A DNA stretch of 64,000 bases from Aliidiomarina iranensis (GTDB taxonomy: Bacteria > Pseudomonadota > Gammaproteobacteria > Enterobacterales > Alteromonadaceae). Location of the stretch: NCBI RefSeq assembly GCF_003987135.1, contig NZ_PIPJ01000003.1, forward strand, positions 62,001 to 126,000, written 5' to 3'. A program made the translations under genes and the position numbers. Below, piece after piece: positions 47,698 through 56,838 of the stretch; position 1 is the first letter of the stretch, and every line of letters starts with the position of its first letter. The notes below the pieces were generated by a model that worked only from the letters and a program-made list of their open reading frames with translations, searched no databases and was not told the DNA's origin.

Positions 47698-47991
47698 TTA
47701 TTTTGGTAGTTTCATTTTTGGTTCACGAGCTGGCCGGTAGAGCACCAAGGTTTTGCCAATCACTTGAACTTGAACCCCCGCAGTTTCTCTCACGATAGCA
47801 TCGTAAATAGCTTGGCGCATTTCTCGATCTTCTTCCGGAACCTTTATTTTGATCAATTCATGATGCTCTAAAGCGATTTCAATTTCCGCTAAAACACCTT
47901 CGGTTAAACCGTTACCACCGAGCAACACCACTGGTTTGAGGGGATGTGCCAAGCCTTTCAAAAATTGTTTCTGTTTATTGGTCACTTGCAT
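47698..47991 (-). CDS. yhbY: YhbY ribosome-assembly RNA-binding protein
   Basis: 97 residues with the CRS1-YhbY RNA-binding fold: KQKQFLKGLAHPLKPVVLLG, GNGLTEGVLAEIEIALEHHELIK in two parts, and the C-terminal VIGKTLVLYRP. Associates with pre-50S subunits. Divergent from rlmE, the standard arrangement. Confidence 0.95.
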   Translation of the reverse strand: MQVTNKQKQFLKGLAHPLKPVVLLGGNGLTEGVLAEIEIALEHHELIKIKVPEEDREMRQAIYDAIVRETAGVQVQVIGKTLVLYRPAREPKMKLPK

Positions 47992-48084
47992 ATATAACTG
48001 CCTTTAGATTCTGAATTTGAATCGATAATAGGAATAAATGATAGCTGTAATCGTATTGCTTTGCGATAGAGAACGAGCAGGCTA

Positions 48085-48114
48085 CTTGAATTTGCTGTAT
48101 TCTAACGCCATCTA
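48085..48114 (+). promoter_or_regulatory. Sigma-32-type promoter of rlmE–ftsH
   Basis: CTTGAA (48085–48090), a 15-base spacer and CGCCATCTA (48106–48114), one mismatch from CCCCATNTA, about 40 bases before rlmE. The E. coli rlmE–ftsH operon is also heat-shock controlled, which supports the reading. Confidence 0.68.
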
Positions 48115-48153
48115 AGTATACGAGCTAGTAAGAGTTAGAATAGTTGAGGCTTC

Positions 48154-48783
48154 ATGACCAAGAAAAAACGCTCCGCCAGCAGTAGCCGCTGGTTGAAAGA
48201 ACATTTTGACGACCAATACGTGCAAAAAGCGCAAAAGCAAGGTTTGCGCTCGCGCGCAGTTTTTAAGTTAGAGGAAATTCAGAAACGAGATAAGATCCTA
48301 AGGCCCGGGCAAACCGTAGTAGATTTAGGTGCAGCTCCCGGTGGTTGGTCACAGTACGTTGCGGCTATGCAAGATGGGAAAGGCGAGGTGATCGCTTGTG
48401 ATATTCTAGAAATGGACCCGATTGCCGGCGTTGAGTTCTTACAAGGTGATTTTCGTGAAGAGGCCGTATTGAATGCGCTGCTAAACCGAATCGGCGGGGC
48501 CACGGTTGATGTGTTGTTATCAGATATGGCACCGAACTTCAGTGGCACTGACGCAGTCGATCAACCACGTTCGATGTATCTTGTTGAGTTGGCATTAGAA
48601 ATGTGTAAACAAGTTTTAAAACCTGGCGGCGCTTTTGTGGTCAAAGTTTTTCAGGGCGAAGGTTCAGACGTGTTCTTGAAAGAGGTGAGGCAGGCATTTA
48701 GCTCAGTGAAAGTACGTAAGCCTGATTCATCTCGGGCAAGGTCAAGAGAAGTGTATCTGGTAGCTAGTGGTTACAAAATATAG
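48154..48783 (+). CDS. rlmE: RlmE 23S rRNA 2'-O-methyltransferase (FtsJ/RrmJ)
   Basis: 209 residues. Methylates U2552 in the A-loop of 23S rRNA. SAM-binding [15 protein letters not shown], the conserved [10 protein letters not shown] with catalytic Lys, [11 protein letters not shown] with Asp, and [10 protein letters not shown] with Lys. Complete. Followed after 68 bases by ftsH. Confidence 0.97.
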   Translation: MTKKKRSASSSRWLKEHFDDQYVQKAQKQGLRSRAVFKLEEIQKRDKILRPGQTVVDLGAAPGGWSQYVAAMQDGKGEVIACDILEMDPIAGVEFLQGDFREEAVLNALLNRIGGATVDVLLSDMAPNFSGTDAVDQPRSMYLVELALEMCKQVLKPGGAFVVKVFQGEGSDVFLKEVRQAFSSVKVRKPDSSRARSREVYLVASGYKI

Positions 48784-48851
48784 TAACCTAGTGGTTAGTT
48801 ATTTGAATAAGCTATACGGCTTGTTCGGCAACATGTTGAGAGGTAATAACG

Positions 48852-50819
48852 TTGAGCGACATGGCAAAAAATCTCATTCTTTGGTTAGTCATCGCTGTAG
48901 TGCTGATGAGTGTGTTCCAAGGGATCAATCCGGGTAGCACTGAAAGCCCAGCTTATGCCTACTCTGATTTCGTTCGCGATGTGAATCGCGGTGATGTTCG
49001 GGAAGTAACGATTAATGAATCGAGCCGTTCTATTGAGGGTGTCCGCAATAGTGGCGAGGAGTTTCGCACAGTAATGCCTGGGCAAGATCAAGAGCTTTTA
49101 AATGAGCTATTGAGCCAAGGCAACGTAACGGTTCGCTATCAGGAGCCGGAATCGCGGAGCTTGTTGGGCACTATCTTTATTTCCTGGTTCCCGATGCTGT
49201 TACTAATCGCAGTGTGGATCTTTTTCATGCGCCAAATGCAAGGTGGCGGTGGTAAGGGTGCAATGTCATTTGGTAAAAGCAAAGCGCGCTTAATGGGCGA
49301 AGACCAAGTGAAAACAACCTTAGCTGATGTTGCGGGTTGTGAAGAGGCGAAAGAAGAAGTTGCCGAATTGGTTGATTTCCTTCGTGATCCATCGAAATTC
49401 CAACGCTTGGGTGGGCATATTCCGAAGGGTGTGCTGATGGTTGGTCCTCCAGGTACAGGTAAAACCTTACTTGCCAAAGCTGTTGCTGGCGAAGCAAAAG
49501 TTCCATTTTTCAGCATTTCAGGCTCTGATTTCGTAGAGATGTTCGTTGGTGTTGGTGCGTCGCGTGTACGTGACATGTTTGAGCAAGCGAAAAAAGCCGC
49601 GCCTTGCATCATCTTTATCGATGAAATCGATGCAGTGGGCCGCCAGCGTGGTGCTGGTTTAGGTGGCGGACATGACGAGCGTGAACAAACCTTGAACCAA
49701 ATGTTAGTAGAGATGGATGGTTTTGAAGGTAACGAGGGTATTATCGTTATCGCAGCCACTAACCGACCTGATGTTTTGGATCCGGCTTTATTGCGCCCAG
49801 GGCGCTTTGACCGGCAAGTAACGGTGGGTCTGCCTGATGTGCGTGGCCGTGCGCAAATCTTGAAAGTGCACATGCGTAAAGTACCTATTGCAGATGACGT
49901 TGATGCGAGCTTGATCGCGCGTGGAACACCAGGCTTTTCCGGTGCAGATTTAGCCAACTTAGTTAACGAAGCAGCACTCTTTGCGGCGCGAGAAAACCGC
50001 CGGATGGTGTCCATGGCTGAGTTTGAAAAAGCAAAAGACAAAATCTTAATGGGCTCTGAACGTAAATCTATGGTCATGACGGAATCTGAGAAAGAGATGA
50101 CGGCCTACCATGAATCAGGCCACGCTATTGTTGGCCGTTTGGTTCCAGATCATGATCCGGTGTATAAAGTGTCTATTATTCCTCGAGGCCGTGCTTTGGG
50201 GGTTACCATGTACCTCCCAGAACAGGACCGGGTAAGCCATAGTAAGCAGCATTTAGAAAGTATGCTTTCTAGCTTGTACGGTGGCCGAATCGCGGAGCAA
50301 CTGATTTACGGCGATGAGCAGGTTACAACCGGTGCTTCGAATGACATCGAACGTGCTACTGATATTGCTCGTAAGATGGTTACGCAATGGGGATTATCGA
50401 GCAAGATGGGTCCTCTTCTCTATGCAGAAGACGACGGCCAGACCTTTTTAGGTCGAGGCGTAGCCCAGAGTAAACAAATATCAGACGAAACCATGCGTGC
50501 GATTGATGCGGAAATTCGTGATGTTATTGATAGAAACTATTCTCGGGCATATAAGATTCTCGAAGATAATGTTGATATCTTGCATTCAATGAAAGATGCA
50601 TTGATGAAATATGAGACCCTAGATGCAGATCAAATCGACGATCTAATGGAGCGGCGTGATGTGCGTGAACCATCGAACTGGCATGATAACGATGGGAACA
50701 AGGCAACGGGCTCAGGTGCAAAAATTGACGAAAGCAAGGCAAAAGACGAACAAGAAGGTGATAGTTTCGGTGACGATGTAACCGGACTTGATACGCCGGA
50801 TGGTTCCCCAGCAAAATAA
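48852..50819 (+). CDS. ftsH: FtsH membrane AAA+ metalloprotease (TTG start)
   Basis: 655 residues. Two transmembrane helices ([17 protein letters not shown] and [19 protein letters not shown]) with a periplasmic loop between; AAA+ domain with Walker [10 protein letters not shown] and Walker [16 protein letters not shown]; zinc site HESGH (420–424) in [13 protein letters not shown]. Degrades unassembled membrane proteins and regulators such as sigma-32 and LpxC. TTG at 48852 is chosen because AGG lies eight bases upstream; the alternative ATG at 48861 has none at a suitable distance. Acidic, low-complexity C-terminus. Confidence 0.97.
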   Translation: MSDMAKNLILWLVIAVVLMSVFQGINPGSTESPAYAYSDFVRDVNRGDVREVTINESSRSIEGVRNSGEEFRTVMPGQDQELLNELLSQGNVTVRYQEPESRSLLGTIFISWFPMLLLIAVWIFFMRQMQGGGGKGAMSFGKSKARLMGEDQVKTTLADVAGCEEAKEEVAELVDFLRDPSKFQRLGGHIPKGVLMVGPPGTGKTLLAKAVAGEAKVPFFSISGSDFVEMFVGVGASRVRDMFEQAKKAAPCIIFIDEIDAVGRQRGAGLGGGHDEREQTLNQMLVEMDGFEGNEGIIVIAATNRPDVLDPALLRPGRFDRQVTVGLPDVRGRAQILKVHMRKVPIADDVDASLIARGTPGFSGADLANLVNEAALFAARENRRMVSMAEFEKAKDKILMGSERKSMVMTESEKEMTAYHESGHAIVGRLVPDHDPVYKVSIIPRGRALGVTMYLPEQDRVSHSKQHLESMLSSLYGGRIAEQLIYGDEQVTTGASNDIERATDIARKMVTQWGLSSKMGPLLYAEDDGQTFLGRGVAQSKQISDETMRAIDAEIRDVIDRNYSRAYKILEDNVDILHSMKDALMKYETLDADQIDDLMERRDVREPSNWHDNDGNKATGSGAKIDESKAKDEQEGDSFGDDVTGLDTPDGSPAK

Positions 50820-50827
50820 AGTGTTAA

Positions 50828-50855
50828 AATGCCCCGTTAATCGGGGCATTTTTTT
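50828..50855 (+). terminator. Terminator after ftsH
   Basis: AATGCCCCG/CGGGGCATT nine-pair stem, TTAAT loop and a run of seven Ts. Confidence 0.93.
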
Positions 50856-50926
50856 GCGCGTTTTTCAAACCAATGGTTTCAGGGTTTAACGAATAGTTTT
50901 GTTATGGTTTTAATTTAGGAGTAGCT

Positions 50927-51739
50927 ATGGCTCAGCAGCGTCAACTTGTTCAGGTTATGGGTATTTTGAATGTCACTCCCGATTCATTTTCTGATGGCGG
51001 CCGTTACAACTCTATAAAAGCTGCGGTACAACGAGCTTCAGAAATGGTAACAGCAGGAGCTGATTGGCTCGATGTTGGCGGTGAATCTACGCGCCCAGGA
51101 GCAGCTGATGTTGCTGAAAATGAAGAGCTGGAGCGGGTGATTCCGGTAATCGAGGCAATTAAGCGAGAGTTCGCGGTGCACATTTCGGTAGATACTAGTA
51201 AACCAGCTGTGATGCGCGAGGCAGTAGCTGCTGGCGCAGAAATGATCAACGATGTCCGTGCTTTGCGTGAACCTGGCGCACTCGCCGCCGCTGCGGTTAC
51301 AAATGCAAAAGTATGTTTAATGCACATGATAGGGCAACCGCGCACCATGCAAGAGGCACCAGAGTATGAAAACCTCGTTGCGGATATAAAAAGCTTTTTG
51401 CAGGAACGAATTAACGCGTGTGAGGCCGCTGGCATTAGCCGTGAGCGAATTCTTTTAGACCCAGGGTTTGGATTTGGTAAAACCGTAAGGCATAATTACG
51501 AATTGCTTCATCGGTTGCAGTGTTTTCAAGAATTTGAATTGCCTCTCTTGATTGGATTATCGAGAAAATCGATGTTAGGGAAGGTAACCGGTAAGGACGT
51601 TGATGAACGTTTAGCGGCAAGCATAGCAGGAGCCACTATTGCGATGATGAAAGGCGCAGCCGTTTTACGGGTCCACGATGTGGCAGAAACTAAGGATGCG
51701 GTAAAAGTGGTTACCGCAACATTGACAGGAGAGTATTAG
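50927..51739 (+). CDS. folP: Dihydropteroate synthase
   Basis: 270 residues. Joins p-aminobenzoate to the pterin diphosphate in folate synthesis; target of sulfonamides. Signatures [48 protein letters not shown] and [21 protein letters not shown] precedes the ATG. glmM begins five bases after its stop. Confidence 0.97.
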   Translation: MAQQRQLVQVMGILNVTPDSFSDGGRYNSIKAAVQRASEMVTAGADWLDVGGESTRPGAADVAENEELERVIPVIEAIKREFAVHISVDTSKPAVMREAVAAGAEMINDVRALREPGALAAAAVTNAKVCLMHMIGQPRTMQEAPEYENLVADIKSFLQERINACEAAGISRERILLDPGFGFGKTVRHNYELLHRLQCFQEFELPLLIGLSRKSMLGKVTGKDVDERLAASIAGATIAMMKGAAVLRVHDVAETKDAVKVVTATLTGEY

Positions 51740-51744
51740 GCTTT

Positions 51745-53076
51745 ATGGGAAAGTATTTTGGCACTGATGGTATTCGTGGTCGCGTGGGCGATAGCCCTAT
51801 TACACCTGATTTTGTTTTGAAACTTGGTTGGGCCGCTGGTAAAGCACTTGCAGCGGAGGGTAATACACGCGTATTGATTGGTAAAGATACCCGTGTATCA
51901 GGATACATGTTGGAATCGGCGTTAGAAGCTGGGTTCTCTGCAGCTGGTGTTAATGTTGAATTTCTTGGCCCGATGCCTACCCCAGCAGTTGCTTATTTAA
52001 CTCGCACCTTCCGAGCTGCCGCTGGTATTGTTATTAGTGCTTCGCATAATCCTTACTACGATAATGGCATCAAGTTTTTTTCTGATAGTGGCCATAAATT
52101 ATCGGCGAGTGTAGAAGCGCAAATTGAAGATTTTCTCGATCAAAAACTTGATTGCGTGAGCTCTGAGCAACTTGGTCGTGCTTCTCGAGTAGATGATGCG
52201 GCAGGCCGCTACATTGAATTTTGCAAAAGTGCTTTCCCAAGCGAACTATCGTTGAATAAATTGAAGCTTGTTGTTGATTGTGCCCATGGCGCAACGTATC
52301 ACATTGCCCCTAATGTGTTTCGTGAACTCGGTGCGCAAGTGATTGAAATGGGTTGTGAACCCAACGGATTAAATATTAATGCCGGGTGTGGAGCAACGGA
52401 TTTAGCTGCATTACAAAAAAAAGTAAAAGCCGAACAAGCGCACATTGGTATTGCCTTGGATGGTGATGGGGATCGCTTGATGATCGTGGACGCCGATGGC
52501 GCTATTATCGATGGCGACGAAATCGTGTATGCGTTAGTTCGACAAGCTATGAAAGATGGCACTCTGGAAGGTGGTGTAGTGGGCACCGTGATGAGTAATA
52601 TCGGCATGGAGTTGGCGTTAGGCAAGTTGAAAGTGCCTTTTGTACGAGCCCAAGTAGGTGATCGGTATGTTATGGAAGCGCTGCGAGACAAGCGCTGGTC
52701 GATTGGTGGTGAGGGCTCTGGCCACATTATCAATCTTAAATATCACAGTACTGGTGATGGTATCATTGCCGCGATTCAATTCCTTTCAGCAATGGTGAGA
52801 GAAGAGTGTAGCGCGCGTGAAATGCTTGCTGGTATGCGTAAATTTCCACAATCATTGATTAATGTGCGTTATACGCCAAATACAGATCCTTTGTCAGCAG
52901 ACAATGTAAAATCAGCGGTTAGCGAAGTTGAACGCGCATTAGGCGGCGAAGGGCGTGTGTTATTGCGCAAATCGGGCACAGAGCCTTTAATCCGAGTGAT
53001 GGTGGAAGGTAAAGATTCGGCAACCGTGAAAGCGTATGCACAGCAAATTGCTGGCGAAGTATCAGCGATAAGCTGA
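51745..53076 (+). CDS. glmM: Phosphoglucosamine mutase
   Basis: 443 residues. Converts glucosamine-6-phosphate to glucosamine-1-phosphate for peptidoglycan and LPS precursors. [12 protein letters not shown], catalytic phosphoserine in [17 protein letters not shown], metal loop [13 protein letters not shown], sugar loop GGEGSGHII and phosphate loop [13 protein letters not shown] all present. Coupled to folP, as in most gammaproteobacteria. Confidence 0.97.
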   Translation: MGKYFGTDGIRGRVGDSPITPDFVLKLGWAAGKALAAEGNTRVLIGKDTRVSGYMLESALEAGFSAAGVNVEFLGPMPTPAVAYLTRTFRAAAGIVISASHNPYYDNGIKFFSDSGHKLSASVEAQIEDFLDQKLDCVSSEQLGRASRVDDAAGRYIEFCKSAFPSELSLNKLKLVVDCAHGATYHIAPNVFRELGAQVIEMGCEPNGLNINAGCGATDLAALQKKVKAEQAHIGIALDGDGDRLMIVDADGAIIDGDEIVYALVRQAMKDGTLEGGVVGTVMSNIGMELALGKLKVPFVRAQVGDRYVMEALRDKRWSIGGEGSGHIINLKYHSTGDGIIAAIQFLSAMVREECSAREMLAGMRKFPQSLINVRYTPNTDPLSADNVKSAVSEVERALGGEGRVLLRKSGTEPLIRVMVEGKDSATVKAYAQQIAGEVSAIS

Positions 53077-53170
53077 GTTCAATATCTGCTTAATGCTTAA
53101 CGAGTAATTTTAAGCTGCAAAACACGTTGCTTATGCAATGAGCAATCAGTAAATTTTTCAATGTCGGCGC

Positions 53171-53199
53171 TTGTATCAGACCACGATGTCAGGTACTAT
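53171..53199 (+). promoter_or_regulatory. Sigma-70 promoter of tpiA–secG
   Basis: TTGTAT (53171–53176) and TACTAT (53194–53199) with 17-base spacing, 36 bases before the tpiA start. Confidence 0.55.
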
Positions 53200-53234
53200 C
53201 TGCGCCGCTTACAGAAGTGGACAGGGGTGTCAAA

Positions 53235-53981
53235 GTGAGACAAGCACTGGTCATTGCAAACTGGAAGTTAAATGGTGATACAGCATTATTAAAAGATATG
53301 GCTGAGCACTTTCACCATGTAGATATTCAAGAGCAGGTAAATGTAGTTATCTGCCCACCTGCAGTTTATTTAAAAACCGCAGCTGTATTGTTTGAGCCCT
53401 CGGGCATCGAACTTGGCGGCCAAAACTGCAGCGAATATGGAAGTGGCGCGTACACCGGCGAAATTAGTGCCGAAATGCTGCGAGATATTGGTTGTGAATA
53501 CGTTTTAATCGGGCATTCTGAACGCCGCGCTTTATTTGCCGAAACAGATGAAATGGTTGCCGGTAAAATAAAGCAAGCCCAGCAATGTAATTTGCGGCCG
53601 GTATTGTGCGTTGGTGAAACGCTAGCCGAACGTGAAGCGAATGCGGTAGAATCAGTGATTCGTGGACAGCTGGAAAAAGCGCTCGGAGAAGCTGATTTTA
53701 ATAACCTGGTTATTGCCTACGAACCAGTTTGGGCCATAGGCACCGGGAAAACAGCAACACCAGAACAAGCGCAAGAAGTACACAAGATGATTCGTGATTG
53801 GGTTGCTAGCAAAGCACCTGAAAGCGCTCAAAAATTACAGATTTTGTACGGTGGCAGCGTAAAAGCCGATAACGCCAGTACGTTGTTTCATCAAGCGGAT
53901 ATTGATGGCGGCCTGATTGGCGGTGCTAGCCTTGATACCGAACAGTTTGATGCCATTTGCCAGGCAGCAAAGGATATTTAA
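53235..53981 (+). CDS. tpiA: Triosephosphate isomerase (GTG start)
   Basis: 248 residues. Glycolytic interconversion of dihydroxyacetone phosphate and glyceraldehyde 3-phosphate. Catalytic Asn/Lys in IANWKLNG, His in LIGHSERR, Glu in AYEPVWAIGTGKTA; phosphate loop YGGSVKADN. The GTG at 53235 has AGGGG seven bases upstream and matches the usual N-terminus; the in-frame GTG at 53217 would add six residues. secG follows after four bases. Confidence 0.97.
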   Translation: MRQALVIANWKLNGDTALLKDMAEHFHHVDIQEQVNVVICPPAVYLKTAAVLFEPSGIELGGQNCSEYGSGAYTGEISAEMLRDIGCEYVLIGHSERRALFAETDEMVAGKIKQAQQCNLRPVLCVGETLAEREANAVESVIRGQLEKALGEADFNNLVIAYEPVWAIGTGKTATPEQAQEVHKMIRDWVASKAPESAQKLQILYGGSVKADNASTLFHQADIDGGLIGGASLDTEQFDAICQAAKDI

Positions 53982-53985
53982 ATTT

Positions 53986-54303
53986 ATGTATGAAGTTCTA
54001 TTAGTATTATTTCTATTAACAGCAATTGCTTTGATTGCATTGATTATGGTGCAGCAGGGCAAGGGCGCTGATATGGGCGCATCTTTCGGCGCTGGTGCAT
54101 CAAATACCGTATTTGGTTCAGGTGGTTCAGGGAACTTCTTAACCCGCATGACGGCGATCGTTGCTGTAGCCTTTTTCTTGTTGAGCTTATTGTTAGGCGG
54201 TATCGTTGCGGGTGATCGCACACCTGCGGACGACTGGATTGACTTATCAGAGCCAGCTACTGAGCAGCCTTTACCAGGTAATGATTTACCCCCTGGTAAT
54301 TAA
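53986..54303 (+). CDS. secG: SecG preprotein translocase subunit
   Basis: 105 residues. Two transmembrane helices (VLLVLFLLTAIALIALIMV and MTAIVAVAFFLLSLLLGGIVA) joined by the conserved loop QQGKGADMGASFGAGASNTVFG. Accessory subunit of SecYEG. The tail is acidic and Pro-rich. A longer frame from 53917 overlaps tpiA and is rejected. tRNA-Leu begins 31 bases after its stop, probably in the same transcript. Confidence 0.95.
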   Translation: MYEVLLVLFLLTAIALIALIMVQQGKGADMGASFGAGASNTVFGSGGSGNFLTRMTAIVAVAFFLLSLLLGGIVAGDRTPADDWIDLSEPATEQPLPGNDLPPGN

Positions 54304-54334
54304 TAACTCTAATTATAGTTTTAAATTTTTTGAC

Positions 54335-54421
54335 GCCGAAGTGGTGGAATTGGTAGACACGCCATCTTGAGGGGGTGGTGCTCTAATGAGCGTACGAGTT
54401 CAAATCTCGTCTTCGGCACCA
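54335..54421 (+). tRNA. tRNA-Leu(GAG)
   Basis: 87 bases, type II with a long variable arm (TGCTCTAATGAGCG). Acceptor GCCGAAG/CTTCGGC, anticodon stem CCATC/GGTGG with loop TTGAGGG (anticodon GAG), T arm ACGAG-TTCAAAT-CTCGT, encoded CCA. Confidence 0.96.
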
Positions 54422-54492
54422 AAAAATTGTTATCCTGTTGTTAATACGTGATTTTTCTCTGAAGTTAATCTAACGGTAGGTAGGATTAGCAG

Positions 54493-54520
54493 TTGAATAA
54501 TTACAACAACAGCGTATAAT
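54493..54520 (+). promoter_or_regulatory. Promoter of the metY–rimP–nusA–infB operon
   Basis: TTGAAT (54493–54498) and a perfect TATAAT (54515–54520) with 16-base spacing, 14 bases upstream of the initiator tRNA. Confidence 0.75.
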
Positions 54521-54533
54521 GCACTGCATCGGA

Positions 54534-54610
<77 letters not shown>

Positions 54611-54832
54611 GTTCGAGTTTAACGGTACTACTTCGGTAGTCATGGTTCAGTAACATGTGTGTAGTATTCTTCGGATAAGATATTACATAACCTGGTAAGC
54701 TCAGGTCGAAAGGCTCGCTATGTAATAGCCCCGACAATGTCCGGGGCTTTTTGCTATCTAGCCTAACTGACATTAGTTTTTTGACACCTGAGAACTGGGC
54801 TTTATGCCCTTTTTTTGTTTCTGGAGGTTGAG
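54611..54832 (+). other. Structured leader between metY and rimP
   Basis: 222 bases with no reading frame. Hairpins seen: ACTAC-TTCG-GTAGT (54627–54640, a UUCG tetraloop); ATTACATA/TATGTAAT (54682–54689 with 54719–54726) enclosing ACCTG/CAGGT; then the terminator at 54727–54752; and a small GGGC-TTTAT-GCCC stem (54797–54809) running into eight Ts directly before the rimP ribosome site. A TTGACA at 54781 has only a weak -10 (TATGCC). Transcription from metY must pass two terminator-like structures to reach rimP, so attenuation or antitermination is plausible. Confidence 0.5.
54727..54752 (+). terminator. Terminator/attenuator downstream of metY
   Basis: AGCCCCG/CGGGGCT seven-pair GC-rich stem, eight-base loop, five Ts. 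It separates the initiator tRNA from rimP. Confidence 0.8.
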
Positions 54833-55288
54833 TTGGCAACTTTGGTTGAACGACTGACAAATATGCTTGAACCAGCGGTTGCTGCCGCTGGCTTTGAACT
54901 TGTTGGTGTAGAGTTTTTGCGCGCAAAGCAATCTACGTTACGAGTTTATATTGATCATGAAGATGGCATCAGCGTGGATGATTGCGCGGATGTGAGTCAC
55001 CAGGTGAGTGCAGTGTTGGACGTTGAAGATCCAATTACTACTGAATATTTCCTTGAGGTTTCCTCGCCAGGTATGGAGCGGCCGTTATTTAAAGCTGCTC
55101 ATTATGAAAGTTTTATCGGTGAAGAGGCGTCCGTTCAATTAGCGGTTGCGCTTGAAAATCGCCGGAAATTTACTGCGGTTATTTCCGCGGTAGATAATGA
55201 GGTGGTAACTTTTACCATCGGTGGAGATTCATTCAAAGTACCCGTGAGCACAATAAAAAAAGCCCACTTGGTACCAAAGTTTGATTAA
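54833..55288 (+). CDS. rimP: RimP 30S maturation factor (TTG start)
   Basis: 151 residues. Needed for assembly of the 30S subunit. [41 protein letters not shown] and [15 protein letters not shown] are the family core (each split at will), followed by an SH3-like C-terminal domain. TTG at 54833 has GGAGG five bases upstream and aligns with the E. coli N-terminus. First protein gene of the nusA–infB operon. Confidence 0.95.
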   Translation: MATLVERLTNMLEPAVAAAGFELVGVEFLRAKQSTLRVYIDHEDGISVDDCADVSHQVSAVLDVEDPITTEYFLEVSSPGMERPLFKAAHYESFIGEEASVQLAVALENRRKFTAVISAVDNEVVTFTIGGDSFKVPVSTIKKAHLVPKFD

Positions 55289-55313
55289 TTTAGCGGGTTG
55301 ACGAGGCAAGAGC

Positions 55314-56813
55314 ATGAATAAAGAAATTTTGCTGGTTGCAGAGGCTGTTTCCAACGAGAAAGCAGTTCCACGTGAAAAGATTTTTGAAGCCCTAGAGATC
55401 GCAATTGCCACGGCAACGCGGAAGAAATCTAGTGGCGATATCGATGTGCGTGTAGCCATAGATAGAAACACAGGGGAATTTGATACTTTCCGCCGGTGGC
55501 AAGTAGTAGCCGATCCTGATGGTGCTTTAGAGAACCCATATGCTGAGATTTCGCTATCTGCAGCTCAGGTAGATGATCCTGAAATTCAAATTGGTGATTA
55601 CATCGAAGATCAAATCGATTCGATAGAATTTGATCGCATCACCACACAAACCGCAAAGCAGGTTATTGTTCAGAAAGTACGTGAAGCCGAGCGAGCGCAA
55701 GTGGTAGAGCAATACGAAGATCAAGTAGGAACTTTGATCAACGGTATCGTGAAGAAAGCGACCCGCGATAACGTGCTGTTGGATCTAGGTAACAACGCTG
55801 AAGCGGTTATTGTTCGCGAAGATATGCTGCCAAGAGAGAGCGTGCGTCCAGGTGATCGCGTTCGTGGGTTACTTTTTGCTGTTCGCCCTGAAGCCCGCGG
55901 TGCGCAATTATTTGTGAGCCGGAGCCACCCTGATTTCCTAATTGAGTTGTTCCGTATTGAAGTGCCAGAAATTGGCGAAGAAATGATAGAAGTGAAAGGC
56001 GCCGCACGCGACCCAGGCTCACGTGCTAAAATTGCGGTAAAAAGTAATGATCGCCGAATCGATCCAGTAGGTGCATGTGTTGGTATGCGCGGTGCACGTG
56101 TTCAAGCCGTATCTAGCGAGCTTGGCGGTGAGCGCGTTGATATCGTGTTGTGGGATGATAATCCGGCGCAATTCGTGATTAATGCCATGGCTCCTGCCGA
56201 CGTTGTATCTATCGTGATGGACGAAGAAACACACACGATGGAAATTGCCGTAGAAGAGGGTAACTTGGCGCAAGCCATTGGCCGTAATGGTCAGAACGTT
56301 CGTTTGGCAAGCCAATTAACCGGCTGGGAACTGAATGTAATGACAGTAGCCGACTTCAATGCTCGCAATGAAGCCGAATCTGAACGCTTAACAACACTAT
56401 TTGTTGAAGGTTTAGAAATTGACGAAGAATTTGCTGGCGTGTTGATCGACGAAGGTTTCTCAACCCTTGAAGAAATCGCTTATGTTCCAGTTTCAGAATT
56501 GCTTTCAGTAGATGGCATGGATGAAGATATTGTTGAAGAACTGCGGAATCGTGCACGTGATTTCTTAACAACGAAAGCATTGAAAACCGAAGAATCCTTA
56601 GAAGGCGCTGAACCTGATTCAACGCTATTGGATTTAGAAGGCATGGATAGCCACTTAGCGTACGAACTAGCGGCTATGGGTGTGAAAACCCTTGAAGATT
56701 TAGCTGAACAAGGCACCGATGATCTCGAGAGCATTCAATCACTAACGCCAGAAATGGCTGGTGAACTTATCATGAAAGCTCGTAACATTTGTTGGTTCAG
56801 CGACGAAGTATAA
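55314..56813 (+). CDS. nusA: NusA transcription elongation/termination factor
   Basis: 499 residues, the long proteobacterial form. N-terminal RNAP-binding domain, S1 domain (about 135–200: [21 protein letters not shown]), two KH domains ([40 protein letters not shown]) and two acidic C-terminal repeats ([40 protein letters not shown]). Acts in pausing, termination and antitermination. Confidence 0.97.
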   Translation: MNKEILLVAEAVSNEKAVPREKIFEALEIAIATATRKKSSGDIDVRVAIDRNTGEFDTFRRWQVVADPDGALENPYAEISLSAAQVDDPEIQIGDYIEDQIDSIEFDRITTQTAKQVIVQKVREAERAQVVEQYEDQVGTLINGIVKKATRDNVLLDLGNNAEAVIVREDMLPRESVRPGDRVRGLLFAVRPEARGAQLFVSRSHPDFLIELFRIEVPEIGEEMIEVKGAARDPGSRAKIAVKSNDRRIDPVGACVGMRGARVQAVSSELGGERVDIVLWDDNPAQFVINAMAPADVVSIVMDEETHTMEIAVEEGNLAQAIGRNGQNVRLASQLTGWELNVMTVADFNARNEAESERLTTLFVEGLEIDEEFAGVLIDEGFSTLEEIAYVPVSELLSVDGMDEDIVEELRNRARDFLTTKALKTEESLEGAEPDSTLLDLEGMDSHLAYELAAMGVKTLEDLAEQGTDDLESIQSLTPEMAGELIMKARNICWFSDEV

Positions 56814-56838
56814 CCAGTTTAAGTGAGGTATGAATTAG

